Source: an uncultured Oscillospiraceae bacterium (GTDB lineage: Bacteria > Bacillota > Clostridia > Oscillospirales > Oscillospiraceae). From it: DNA of 64,000 bases. Of the stretch, positions 1 to 7,821 are shown piece after piece. The translations under genes and the position numbers were made by a program. Every line of letters begins with the position of its first letter. The stretch's first letter is position 1. Under the pieces are notes generated by a model. The model did no database searches, was not told where the DNA came from, and was given only the letters and a program-made list of their open reading frames with translations. Where the stretch lies: contig CAKUAM010000001.1 of the NCBI GenBank assembly GCA_934636305.1, forward strand, positions 17,442-81,441. The letters run 5' to 3'.

Positions 1-859
1 CAATGCAGATGAAGCGCGTATAATTCCCGTGCTCGTTCTGCACGCGCGCCTGCAGCGTCTGCAGGCCATAAATTTCTGCGCAGGCATTTGAGGCGATTGC
101 CGCAAGATCCGTCCTGCCGGACTGCGCAACCAGCCGTGCCGCCTCTGCGGTATTCTGGCAGCGGGTCACAGTCACATTCGGCAGCGATTTCAGCAGATCC
201 GAGCACTGGCTGAGCGCCTGCTCATGCGAAACAATCTCCCGGATCTCGGACAGCCTTGCGCCCGGCAGGGCAAGCAGACTGTGATCCACGCGCAGACGCA
301 CGCTGCGCACAATGGAGAACCGGTGCTGCTGCATCAGATCATAGACAGCGTTCACGGAGCCTGCCGTGCTGTTTTCCAGCGGCAGCACACCGTACTGGCA
401 CAGCCCCTGCTCGATGGCAGAAAAGACCTTTTCAAACGACGCACAGTAGAACACACTCGGATGCTGGAACAGCCGGTCGCAGGCCTGCTGGGAATAGGCG
501 CCCTCTACGCCCTGGCATGCAACGGCGGCGCTGGTCGGGAACAGCTGCGGCGTGGACGCAACTGTGCTCTTTAACAGCTCCGGCAGATGGCTGCTGGTTC
601 CAAGAATCTCCTTCTGATAGCTTCGGCTGAGAGAAAACAGGAGTCTGAACAGGCTGACCGCCTGCTCCTGCAGGCCATCCGGCGCTTCCTTTACAATCTG
701 CGCCAGCTTTTCGCGCTCCCGCCCGGTGTCAAGAACGGGCAGTGCGTGCTCCTTCTTATAGGCTGCAATTCCAGCCGCCGTCTGCATCCGTTCGCCAAAC
801 AGGCGCAGCAGCTCCCTGTCAATTTTGTCAATGCTCTGTCTGTACTCAGAAAGCTCCAT
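1..859 (-). CDS. pheA: Bifunctional chorismate mutase / prephenate dehydratase (P-protein), cut by the left edge
   Basis: Cytosolic P-protein of phenylalanine synthesis: chorismate to prephenate, then prephenate to phenylpyruvate. About 286 codons are visible. Residues 1-85 form an AroQ-type chorismate mutase helical region (MELSEYRQSIDKIDRELLRL; later LPVLDTGRERE). From about residue 110 the prephenate dehydratase domain follows, with GVEGAYSQQA, LPLENSTAGSV and, just before the window edge, the family's TRF motif (NYTRFIC). The C-terminal ACT domain that would bind phenylalanine lies outside the window. The ATG follows a GGAAGGAT-like ribosome binding site. It sits directly behind a leader-peptide attenuator, so expression is predicted to respond to charged tRNA-Phe. 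Family assignment is secure. Confidence 0.93.
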   Translation of the reverse strand, partial: MELSEYRQSIDKIDRELLRLFGERMQTAAGIAAYKKEHALPVLDTGREREKLAQIVKEAPDGLQEQAVSLFRLLFSLSRSYQKEILGTSSHLPELLKSTVASTPQLFPTSAAVACQGVEGAYSQQACDRLFQHPSVFYCASFEKVFSAIEQGLCQYGVLPLENSTAGSVNAVYDLMQQHRFSIVRSVRLRVDHSLLALPGARLSEIREIVSHEQALSQCSDLLKSLPNVTVTRCQNTAEAARLVAQSGRTDLAAIASNACAEIYGLQTLQARVQNEHGNYTRFICI

Positions 860-888
860 GATGAATCCTATCCTTCCATTCAAATCTC

Positions 889-987
889 AAAATAAAAATG
901 CGGCACAGCGTAATCTGTGCCGCATCTGCAAACAACTGTTGTTTCCGTGCATCACAAATTACCCTTACTGGCAGACAGTAAAGGTAA
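889..987 (-). promoter_or_regulatory. Phe transcription attenuator (pause hairpin, antiterminator, terminator)
   Basis: Three mutually exclusive pairings can be drawn on the minus strand. Pause hairpin: 976-987 with 959-970 (12 bp, one G-U), overlapping the Phe codons of the leader peptide. Antiterminator: 953-962 with 910-919 (10 bp, one G-U), extended across one mismatch by 948-951 with 921-924. Terminator: 915-925 with 898-908 (11 perfect bp) followed by TTTTATTTT. The antiterminator consumes the 3' half of the pause hairpin and the 5' arm of the terminator, as in classical ribosome-mediated attenuation. Confidence 0.87.
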
Positions 988-1018
988 AAATAAACCCGAA
1001 TGCATAGGAAACGTACAT
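965..1018 (-). CDS. pheL: Phenylalanine-rich leader peptide controlling pheA
   Basis: A 17-residue peptide, MYVSYAFGFIFTFTVCQ, preceded by AGAGGA seven bases from the ATG. Four of seven consecutive residues are Phe (positions 7, 9, 11, 13), and two Tyr precede them. The Phe codons fall inside the 5' arm of the pause hairpin. A ribosome stalled there for lack of charged tRNA-Phe would free the antiterminator and allow read-through into pheA. The symbol follows the enterobacterial functional analogue; homology is not claimed. Confidence 0.85.
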   Translation of the reverse strand: MYVSYAFGFIFTFTVCQ

Positions 1019-1048
1019 AAAGATGTCCTCTTTTCAGAATCTGCGCCC

Positions 1049-1077
1049 ATCGTAGCAGAAAGTTTGCGCGTTGTCAA
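1049..1077 (-). promoter_or_regulatory. Promoter of the pheL-pheA unit
   Basis: -35 TTGACA at 1072-1077, 17-bp spacer, -10 TACGAT at 1049-1054 on the minus strand. The predicted start near 1042 lies about 24 bases before the leader-peptide ATG. Confidence 0.82.
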
Positions 1078-1083
1078 GCGCTC

Positions 1084-1989
1084 TTACCCCTTCGCGCGCA
1101 ATTTTTGCAGCAGCGCGTCAAAGTATTCCGGCAACGGGCAGCTCACCGTGACGCGTTCCCCGCTGCGCGGATGCAGGAAGGTCAGCTCCTTCGCGTGCAG
1201 ACACTGGCTGCTCTGCCCGAGCTCCGGCTTTTTATGACCATAGACCATATCGCCCAGAATGGGATGGCCGCGGTAGGCCATGTGGACGCGGATCTGGTGC
1301 GTGCGCCCGGTTTCCAGCCGGCATTCCACCAGCGTGTGGCCCGCAAAGCGTTCAAGCACGCGCCAGTGCGTCACAGCCTCCCGGCTGTTTTTTTGTGTAA
1401 CGGCCATTTTTTTGCGGTCTGTCGGATGGCGGCCGATGGGCGCATCGATTGTGCCGCTGTCGTCCTTGACCCTTCCGCAGACAATGCAGACATACGTTCT
1501 GGCCAGGGAATGATCCTTGAGCTGCGCCGCAAGCGCTGCATGCGCCGCATCATTTTTTGCCGCGATAATCAGGCCGGAGGTATCCATGTCGATCCGGTGG
1601 ACAATCCCGGGGCGCTTCTCCCCGCCGATGCCGGAAAGCGAATCCCCGCAATGCGCCAGAAGCGCATTTACCAGCGTGCCGTCGGTATGGCCGGGTGCCG
1701 GATGAACCACCATCCCCTTCGGCTTATTCACGACAATGACATCCGCATCCTCATAGCGCACATCGAGCGGGATCTGCTGCGCCTCGATTGGGACCTCGCG
1801 CACCTCAGGCAGCGTGAGCACCAGCTCACTGCCCGCCGGAAGCTTTTCCTGCTTTCGAACCGACCGTCCGCCGCAGGTAACAGCTCCCTGCTCAATGAGG
1901 CGCTGCACCTGACTGCGGCTGAGCGTGGGCACCAGACGCGCCAGCGCCGCATCCAGGCGCTCGCCGTCCCGGTCAAGCGTCAGCATCAT
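1084..1989 (-). CDS. rluD: RluA/RluD-family large-subunit rRNA pseudouridine synthase
   Basis: Converts specific uridines of 23S rRNA to pseudouridine. Residues about 8-62 form an S4 RNA-binding domain (SRSQVQRLIEQGAV). The catalytic core contains HRIDMDTSG at 131-139, with Asp134 as the expected catalytic residue, and the RTHQIRVHM motif typical of RluA-type enzymes. At 301 residues it has the normal family length. The start overlaps the end of lspA by 17 bases, so translation is probably coupled; the lspA-rluD pairing is common in Firmicutes. The exact target uridines cannot be told from sequence; the rluD label is by family resemblance. Confidence 0.87.
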   Translation of the reverse strand: MMLTLDRDGERLDAALARLVPTLSRSQVQRLIEQGAVTCGGRSVRKQEKLPAGSELVLTLPEVREVPIEAQQIPLDVRYEDADVIVVNKPKGMVVHPAPGHTDGTLVNALLAHCGDSLSGIGGEKRPGIVHRIDMDTSGLIIAAKNDAAHAALAAQLKDHSLARTYVCIVCGRVKDDSGTIDAPIGRHPTDRKKMAVTQKNSREAVTHWRVLERFAGHTLVECRLETGRTHQIRVHMAYRGHPILGDMVYGHKKPELGQSSQCLHAKELTFLHPRSGERVTVSCPLPEYFDALLQKLRAKG

Positions 1990-2473
1990 GGGAGTTATCC
2001 GCCCGTTTCTTTTTGGGCTCGTCAGCCAGCAGCTCCTTGTCCTTCACAAAGATATAGATCACCAGAATGATCGCGCCGAATGTGATAAACAGATCCGCCA
2101 CATTGAACGTGGAAAACCACGGGATACTGATCATATCAATTACGAGCCCCGTGGAAATGCGGTCAATAAAATTGCCGATGGCGCCGCCTGTGATCGCAGC
2201 CACGCACCAGAGCTCCGGCTTCTTTTTGAGCCATTTCTTCGTGAACACCAGCACCACAATCACCAGATACACAACTGTCATCAGCACAAACAGCCATCTT
2301 GCGCCGCGCAGCATGCTCAGTGCCATGCCGTCGTTCGTGATATAGTGCAGCTGCAGCCAGCCGGGAATCAGCACCACCGTATTGCCAGCCAGATGGATCG
2401 CCGCAAGATATTTGGTCAGCTGGTCCACGGCAACAATTGCCCCCGTGAACAGCGCAAGCACAACATAAAACAA
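1973..2473 (-). CDS. lspA: Lipoprotein signal peptidase (signal peptidase II)
   Basis: Membrane aspartyl protease that cleaves the signal peptide of prolipoproteins. Four hydrophobic segments are visible. GLVIDMI and FNVADLF supply the two expected catalytic aspartates, and GAIGNFIDR is a family signature. I chose the TTG at 2473 (166 residues): it has GGGGG eight bases upstream, and a promoter at 2504-2532 would place the transcript start inside any longer frame. A frame open to 2608 adds 45 residues unlike the family. The usual NTGAAF motif reads TNDGMAL here. Followed by rluD with overlap. Confidence 0.87.
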   Translation of the reverse strand: MFYVVLALFTGAIVAVDQLTKYLAAIHLAGNTVVLIPGWLQLHYITNDGMALSMLRGARWLFVLMTVVYLVIVVLVFTKKWLKKKPELWCVAAITGGAIGNFIDRISTGLVIDMISIPWFSTFNVADLFITFGAIILVIYIFVKDKELLADEPKKKRADNSHDADA

Positions 2474-2503
2474 TACCAGTTCCCCCTTCGGATCAGTGGC
2501 TTC

Positions 2504-2532
2504 ATGATACCATACTTCCCAGCGGTTTGCAA
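2504..2532 (-). promoter_or_regulatory. Promoter of lspA-rluD
   Basis: -35 TTGCAA at 2527-2532, 17-bp spacer, -10 TATCAT at 2504-2509 on the minus strand. Its position supports the short lspA start. Confidence 0.65.
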
Positions 2533-2623
2533 GAAGTCCGCAAGCATGGCGCCGCCGGAGGCATCCCAACGCAACAAGATCATGAAGCGCTCCGTCCAAG
2601 GATACCACTTCTGCTCAATCACG

Positions 2624-3994
2624 TTATTGCTGCGCAGATATGACCTTGCGCACACGCTCTGCCTGCTGCCGTCTGGCCTTCAGGCAGCCATAGAAGGCCG
2701 GCACAAGGAAGCAGTCCGCCAGCAGCCAGGCAAGCGGACTTGCCATGCACGCTGCCGTAAAGCCGAACACCGGCACCGCCCAGAAGCTGATAACCGTCCG
2801 CGCAATCATCTCCATAAGGCCGGAGATCAGCGACAGCCGGCTGTAGCCCATGCCCTGAATGGACAGGCGGAACACATTGACCCCCAGCAGCAGCGGACTT
2901 GCATAGGCAAACGAGCAGCCGAACATCTGCGCATAGCGCAGAACGGTCTGCGCCTCGTCGGCATTCATGAACAGCAGCACAAGATAGCGCGTCCCGAACT
3001 GCGACAGCAGCATGTGCAGCGCACAATAGACAATGCCAAGCTTCAAACAGGCATAGGCCCCCTGCTTGATTCGGTCATATTTGCCCGCGCCAAGGTTCTG
3101 CCCGGCAAAGTTTGTTGCCGCCATTGCCAGCGCGTCATACGGGCAGCACAGCAGCGAATAGATCTTCGAAGCCACCGCAACGCCGGAAACGCAGACCGCG
3201 CCCAGAGAATTAACCGCCGACTGCAGAATGACCGAGCCAATTGCCGTAATGGAAAACTGCAGTCCAACCGGCACGCCCATGCCCAGAAGGTGTGTCGCCT
3301 CATTTTTACGCAGGCGGAAGTCTTCCTTTTCCATCCGCAGGATCGGGAATTTCCGCTTGATATACCACACGCACAGAAGGCCGGAGCCAAGCTGCGAGAT
3401 ATCTGTCGCAATGGCCGCGCCGGCCACACCCATCTTACATACGCACACAAGCAGCAGATCCAGCACAATATTGATTGCGGACGCGATAGCCAGAAACCAC
3501 ACGGGGGATTTGCTGTCGCCCAGCGCGCGCAGGACACACGCACTCATATTGTATAGAATCGTCGTCGGGATTCCGATAAAAATGACAAAAATATAGTCAT
3601 AGGCATAGCCCATCTGCTCCTGCGGCGTTCCCATCAGCGACAGAAGCGACCGACATACCGGCAGCGTCACAGCCAGCAGCACCGCCGAGCAGATTGTGCC
3701 CAACCAGATGCAGTTGCCGACATACCGGCGCAGCATTTTCTCGTCGCCTGCACCGAAAGACTGTGCCAGCGGAATCGCCATGCCGGTGCAAAGGCCGCTG
3801 CAGAAGCCGATCACAAGAAAGTTGACAGAGCCGGTTGCGCCGACGCCGCCAAGCGCCATCACACCCAGCGCATGACCAACGATTGCTGTATCCACAAGAG
3901 AATATACCTGCTGCAGCAGCAGACCAAACAGCACCGGGACTGCAAACTGCCAGATTCGTTTCAGCGGACTTCCGCTGGTCAGATCCTGTACCAT
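2624..3994 (-). CDS. MATE-family multidrug/cation antiporter
   Basis: A 456-residue inner-membrane transporter with about twelve hydrophobic segments in two similar halves, as expected for MATE (NorM/DinF-like) exporters that use an ion gradient to expel drugs or metabolites. The N-terminus (residues 1-60) carries PVLFGLLLQQVYSLVDTAIVG, and similar patterns recur near residue 240. The start is set by GGAGG nine bases before the ATG and a consensus promoter further upstream. It stands alone, with its own promoter and no coupled regulator. Substrate cannot be predicted. Confidence 0.88.
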   Translation of the reverse strand: MVQDLTSGSPLKRIWQFAVPVLFGLLLQQVYSLVDTAIVGHALGVMALGGVGATGSVNFLVIGFCSGLCTGMAIPLAQSFGAGDEKMLRRYVGNCIWLGTICSAVLLAVTLPVCRSLLSLMGTPQEQMGYAYDYIFVIFIGIPTTILYNMSACVLRALGDSKSPVWFLAIASAINIVLDLLLVCVCKMGVAGAAIATDISQLGSGLLCVWYIKRKFPILRMEKEDFRLRKNEATHLLGMGVPVGLQFSITAIGSVILQSAVNSLGAVCVSGVAVASKIYSLLCCPYDALAMAATNFAGQNLGAGKYDRIKQGAYACLKLGIVYCALHMLLSQFGTRYLVLLFMNADEAQTVLRYAQMFGCSFAYASPLLLGVNVFRLSIQGMGYSRLSLISGLMEMIARTVISFWAVPVFGFTAACMASPLAWLLADCFLVPAFYGCLKARRQQAERVRKVISAQQ

Positions 3995-4025
3995 GGCGCA
4001 TTACCTCCTTTTTTCGCAAGCATTA

Positions 4026-4053
4026 TTTATATCACGTTTTTCCGGTTTGTCAA
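4026..4053 (-). promoter_or_regulatory. Promoter of the MATE exporter gene
   Basis: -35 TTGACA at 4048-4053, 16-bp spacer, -10 TATAAA at 4026-4031 on the minus strand. Confidence 0.7.
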
Positions 4054-4100
4054 CAGGAATTTCCGCTGTTTTCGCTTAAATTTATTTTCAAACTTCCTTT

Positions 4101-4142
4101 TAAAACAAACAGCACGGACGCTGTATGCTGCAGCGCCCGTGC
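4101..4142 (-). terminator. Intrinsic terminator of purA-purB
   Basis: 12-bp stem (4131-4142 with 4112-4123, one G-U type pair), 7-base loop, then TGTTTGTTTT on the minus strand, about 50 bases past the purB stop. Confidence 0.75.
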
Positions 4143-4193
4143 CTGGATGTCTGTTCTGTTTGGAATGCTGATTTTTGTGTGTTCTCTGCACGC

Positions 4194-5609
4194 TTACAAT
4201 GTGATATCCTCTGCGCTCTGCGCGCCCGTGCCAATCTTTGCGCGGCAGGCCGCCGTCATGGCAGCCACCTGCTCCGGGCAGCGGCCAATGTAGCGCTCCG
4301 GCTGCAGCTCCGCACGGATCTCGTCCTGCGTCATGCCGAATTCCGGACGGGCAGCCAGCTGCTGAACCAGATCCCAGCTTTCGCCGTTTTTCATCTTCGC
4401 AGTCGCCTCCATGGATTCCTCCCGGATGATCTCATGCAGCTGCTGCCGGTCGCCGCCGCGCTTGACCGCGGCCATCATCAGGTTTTCCGTTGCGATAAAC
4501 GGCAGATAGTCCCACACAAACTTCTCCACGATTTTCTCGTTCACATGCAGGCCTGCTGTGACGTTCTGCACCAGCCGCAAAACACCGTCCGTTGCCAGGA
4601 AGGCCTCCGGCAGGCTGATGCGGCGGTTGGCCGAGTCGTCCAGCGTGCGCTCAAGCCACTGGGTCATGGCCGTCATGGGTGCGTTCTGTGCATCGGCAAT
4701 GACATAGCGGCCAAGCGAGCAGATCCGCTCGCAGCGCATGGGATTGCGCTTATACGGCATCGCGGACGAGCCGATCTGCTTTTCCTCAAACGGTTCTTCT
4801 ATCTGGCGGTCATGCTGCAGCAGGCGGATATCCGTGGCCATGCGGCTGGTACTCTGGCAGATGGAGGACAGCACATTCAGAATCCGGCTGTCAAGCTTTC
4901 TGGGGTAGGTCTGTCCGCAGACCGGATACAGCCTGTCAAAGCCAAACTCCGCCGCAATCTGCCGGTTCATCTGATCGATCTTTGCCGTGTCGCCGTCAAA
5001 CAGCTCCACAAAGCTTGCCTCCGTGCCTGTCGTGCCGCGGCAGCCGAGGAAACGGATGGCGCGCAGCGTATCCTGCAGCTCCTCCAGATCGAGCAGCAGA
5101 TCCTGCAGCCAGAGCGTCGCGCGCTTGCCCACCGTCGTCAGCTGTGCAGGCTGAAAATGCGTATAGGCCAGTGCCGGCATGGCCGCATACTGATCTGCAA
5201 AGGCGCAGAGATTCTGCATGGCAGCCTTCAGTTCCTTTTCCAGATACCGCAGCGCCTCACGGTAAATAATGAGATCTGCGTTATCCGTCACATAGCAGCT
5301 TGTCGCGCCGAGATGGATAATCCCCCTGGCGCCGGGCGCATCCAAGCCATAGGCATAGATATGCGCCATCACATCATGGCGAACCTCTTTTTCACGCCTG
5401 GCAACCACCTCGTAATCGATCGGGCTCACATGCGCAGCCAGCTCATCCACCTGCTGCTGGCTTACCGGCAGACCGAGATCATGCTCGGCCCGGGCCAGCG
5501 CGACCCACAGTCTGCGCCACGTCTCGTAGCGCATATCCGGGGAGAACAGATGCAGCATGGTCTTTGATGCATACCGCGAAGCAAGCGGGCTTTCATACGT
5601 CGGCTTCAT
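4194..5609 (-). CDS. purB: Adenylosuccinate lyase
   Basis: Splits adenylosuccinate to AMP and fumarate, and SAICAR to AICAR and fumarate, in purine synthesis. The fumarase/aspartase superfamily signature SSAMPYKRNPMRCE is present near residue 265, and the mostly helical 471-residue length fits the family. I start at the ATG at 5609 (MKPTYESPLASRYASK), which has GAGGGAAG just upstream and begins ten bases past the purA stop. A frame open to 5735 would overlap purA deeply and adds residues unlike the family. Co-transcribed with purA, giving the two steps from IMP to AMP. Confidence 0.93.
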   Translation of the reverse strand: MKPTYESPLASRYASKTMLHLFSPDMRYETWRRLWVALARAEHDLGLPVSQQQVDELAAHVSPIDYEVVARREKEVRHDVMAHIYAYGLDAPGARGIIHLGATSCYVTDNADLIIYREALRYLEKELKAAMQNLCAFADQYAAMPALAYTHFQPAQLTTVGKRATLWLQDLLLDLEELQDTLRAIRFLGCRGTTGTEASFVELFDGDTAKIDQMNRQIAAEFGFDRLYPVCGQTYPRKLDSRILNVLSSICQSTSRMATDIRLLQHDRQIEEPFEEKQIGSSAMPYKRNPMRCERICSLGRYVIADAQNAPMTAMTQWLERTLDDSANRRISLPEAFLATDGVLRLVQNVTAGLHVNEKIVEKFVWDYLPFIATENLMMAAVKRGGDRQQLHEIIREESMEATAKMKNGESWDLVQQLAARPEFGMTQDEIRAELQPERYIGRCPEQVAAMTAACRAKIGTGAQSAEDITL

Positions 5610-5619
5610 TCCGCTTCCC

Positions 5620-6894
5620 TCAACGGTAGATGATCTCATCGCGGCCCGCGCCGACAGAGACATAGCTGATGCGCACGCCGATCGCCTTTTCCACATATTC
5701 CACGTAGTCGCGGGCAGCCTGCGGCAGATCCTCATACTTGCGGACGCCGGAAATGTCGCAGCCCCAGCCGGGCAGCGTCGTCAGGACGGGCTTTGCCTCG
5801 TCGATGGCAGCAGTAAACGGGAACTTGTCCGTCTTTTCGCCGCCAAGCTCATACTGCACGCACACCGGGATTTCCTTCATATAAGACAGGACATCAAGCT
5901 TGGTGAGTGCAACCTCAGTTGCGCCCTGAATCTGGCAGCCATACCGGGTCGCGACCAGGTCAATGGGGCCCACGCGGCGCGGACGGCCCGTGGACGCGCC
6001 ATATTCGCCGCCGGCCTCACGCAGCTTTTCCGCTTCCTCGCCGAACCATTCTGCCGTGAACGGGCCTTCGCCCACACAGGTGGAATACGCCTTCACGATA
6101 CCGACTGTACGGTCCACATGACTGCCCGGGATGCCGGCGCCAACGCAGGCGTAGCCGGCATTGGACGAGGACGAGGACGTGTAGGGGAAGATACCGAAAT
6201 CGATATCACGCAGCGCACCCAGCTGCGCCTCAAACATAATGTTCTTGCCGGCCTTCTGCGCCTCATAGAGATAACTCGTCGTATCGCAGATATACGGAGC
6301 CAGCTTGGAGCCAAACTCCTCGCACCAGGCCAGCATGTCAGAGAGCTGATAGGGCTCTGCGCCGTAGACATTCTGAATGGTGAGGTTTTTCCATTCAAGG
6401 ATGGAGGCCAGCCGCTTTTTGAGGTAATCCGGGTACAGAAGCTCGCCGATCATGATTGTCTTTTTCTGGTACTTATCCGAATAGACCGGTGCGATGCCGC
6501 GCAGCGTCGAGCCATATTTCTTGTCCTTCAGACGGGCCTCCTCCAGGCCGTCCAGCGCACGGTGGTACGGGAACACGATGGTCGCCCGGTCAGAAATCTT
6601 GAAGTTGTCCGGAGTCACAGATACGCCGGCCTTCTGCAGCGTCTCAATCTCGCCCCAGAGGCTCTCCAGGTCAATGACAACGCCATTGCCCAGCACATTC
6701 ACAACACCCGGCAGGCAAATGCCGGACGGGATGAGATGCAGCGCGAATTTGCCGTATTCGTTGACAATGGTATGGCCGGCATTGTTGCCGCCCTGATATC
6801 TGCAGACGATATCATAGTCTCTTGCGATCAGGTCGACCATACGGCCCTTGCCTTCGTCGCCCCAGTTAATACCTACAATTGCACAATTGCTCAT
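5620..6894 (-). CDS. purA: Adenylosuccinate synthetase
   Basis: GTP-dependent ligase that joins IMP and aspartate to form adenylosuccinate. The N-terminal P-loop-like motif reads INWGDEGKGRMVD where most family members have AQWGDEGKGK, so it is a slightly divergent subtype. GGNNAGHT and the PTSTGRPRRVG-like loop (ASTGRPRRVGPIDLVATRY) support the call. At 424 residues it is of normal length. The ATG at 6894 is preferred over a TTG at 6900 because AAGGAG lies eight bases upstream of the ATG. First gene of the purA-purB unit. Confidence 0.94.
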   Translation of the reverse strand: MSNCAIVGINWGDEGKGRMVDLIARDYDIVCRYQGGNNAGHTIVNEYGKFALHLIPSGICLPGVVNVLGNGVVIDLESLWGEIETLQKAGVSVTPDNFKISDRATIVFPYHRALDGLEEARLKDKKYGSTLRGIAPVYSDKYQKKTIMIGELLYPDYLKKRLASILEWKNLTIQNVYGAEPYQLSDMLAWCEEFGSKLAPYICDTTSYLYEAQKAGKNIMFEAQLGALRDIDFGIFPYTSSSSSNAGYACVGAGIPGSHVDRTVGIVKAYSTCVGEGPFTAEWFGEEAEKLREAGGEYGASTGRPRRVGPIDLVATRYGCQIQGATEVALTKLDVLSYMKEIPVCVQYELGGEKTDKFPFTAAIDEAKPVLTTLPGWGCDISGVRKYEDLPQAARDYVEYVEKAIGVRISYVSVGAGRDEIIYR

Positions 6895-6945
6895 CTTCAA
6901 TACTCCTTATCCGCAGGTTTGTCTTTATTTTTTCATTCCGGGCAG

Positions 6946-6974
6946 ATTATAGGCTATTTTTTTTACGTTGTAAA
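6946..6974 (-). promoter_or_regulatory. Promoter of purA-purB
   Basis: -35 TTTACA at 6969-6974, 17-bp spacer, -10 TATAAT at 6946-6951 on the minus strand. Confidence 0.72.
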
Positions 6975-7033
6975 TGACTGTTTTTTTATATGTGTGATAA
7001 GTTCCTGTTATATATCTGATTAGCGTTATCTAT

Positions 7034-7062
7034 TTTACTTGTTTCTTCCTCCCCGTTATAAT
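7034..7062 (+). promoter_or_regulatory. Promoter of hpt
   Basis: -35 TTTACT at 7034-7039, 17-bp spacer, -10 TATAAT at 7057-7062. Divergent from the purA promoter. Confidence 0.62.
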
Positions 7063-7098
7063 GGGAATGTTGACAATATCACAAATTTGGAGGAACCT

Positions 7099-7650
7099 AT
7101 GCTCATCAGAACGCCTGAACAGGACATTGAACGCGTCCTGTATACCGAAAAAGCCATCGCTGCCCGCGTCGAGCAGCTTGGTGCGGATCTCACCGCCAAG
7201 CTCGGCGATAAGCGCCCCGTCCTCGTGTGTGTCCTCAAGGGCGCCTCGTTTTTTTACATTGATCTGTGCCGGTGCATGAACTGCGCCATCGATATGGACT
7301 TCATTGCCGTCTCCAGCTACGGCATATCCGCCAAATCCACCGGCGTCGTGCGTCTGATTAAGGATCTCGACAACAACATCACGGGGCGCCATGTGGTCAT
7401 CGTGGAGGACATCATTGATTCCGGCCTCACCATGCAGTATCTGCGCCAGCTGTTCGGCGCGCGCAATCCAGCCTCCATCACAACCATTTCTTTCCTGGAC
7501 AAGTCCACGCGGCACCCGGAAAGCTACAAAACCGATATGGTTGGCTTTGAAATTCCGGATGAGTTTGTCGTCGGCTATGGCCTCGATTACGCCAACTATT
7601 ACCGGAACCTGCCGTATATCGGCGTGCTGCGGCCGGAGTGCTATCAATAA
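7099..7650 (+). CDS. hpt: Hypoxanthine phosphoribosyltransferase
   Basis: Purine salvage enzyme that joins hypoxanthine (and usually guanine) to PRPP, giving IMP or GMP. The PRPP-binding loop VVIVEDIIDSGLTM is at about residues 98-111, and the C-terminal VGYGLDYANYYRNLPYIG is diagnostic of the family. 183 residues is the usual length. The start at 7099 follows GGAGG. Divergent from purA-purB, so salvage and the AMP branch share one intergenic region, although no PurR-type operator was recognised. Confidence 0.94.
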   Translation: MLIRTPEQDIERVLYTEKAIAARVEQLGADLTAKLGDKRPVLVCVLKGASFFYIDLCRCMNCAIDMDFIAVSSYGISAKSTGVVRLIKDLDNNITGRHVVIVEDIIDSGLTMQYLRQLFGARNPASITTISFLDKSTRHPESYKTDMVGFEIPDEFVVGYGLDYANYYRNLPYIGVLRPECYQ

Positions 7651-7703
7651 CTGAATCTGTTATGCCTCCGGCAGCGCATCAGCGGCAAAAAACCGCAAAA
7701 ACA

Positions 7704-7733
7704 GCGCCCCGTTCCGTGACCGGAACGGGGCGC
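7704..7733. terminator. Bidirectional terminator between hpt and htrA
   Basis: 13-bp perfect stem (7704-7716 with 7721-7733, loop TGAC). The U-rich side (TGTTTTTGCGGTTTTTT) follows on the minus strand, so it serves the htrA-like gene best; the plus-strand tail after hpt is weak. Confidence 0.75.
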
Positions 7734-7821
7734 TTGGTCTGCCTGACGGGAAACAGGAAGATTACAAAGGAAGAATATTGATAGGGAAGATGCTGTCAGG
7801 CAGAAGCTATATCAAGCACAA

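Noticed and set aside
888-1048. A T-box riboswitch in front of pheA
   Set aside because: The T-box antiterminator sequence (AGGGTGGNACCGCG) is missing and the leader is too short; a leader peptide with competing hairpins explains the region better.
1925-3556. A 543-codon plus-strand frame opposite lspA and the MATE gene
   Set aside because: Antisense shadow: no ribosome binding site at its start, no domain, and strong genes on the other strand.
4125-5567. A 480-codon plus-strand frame opposite purB
   Set aside because: Antisense shadow of purB; no translation signal and no family match.
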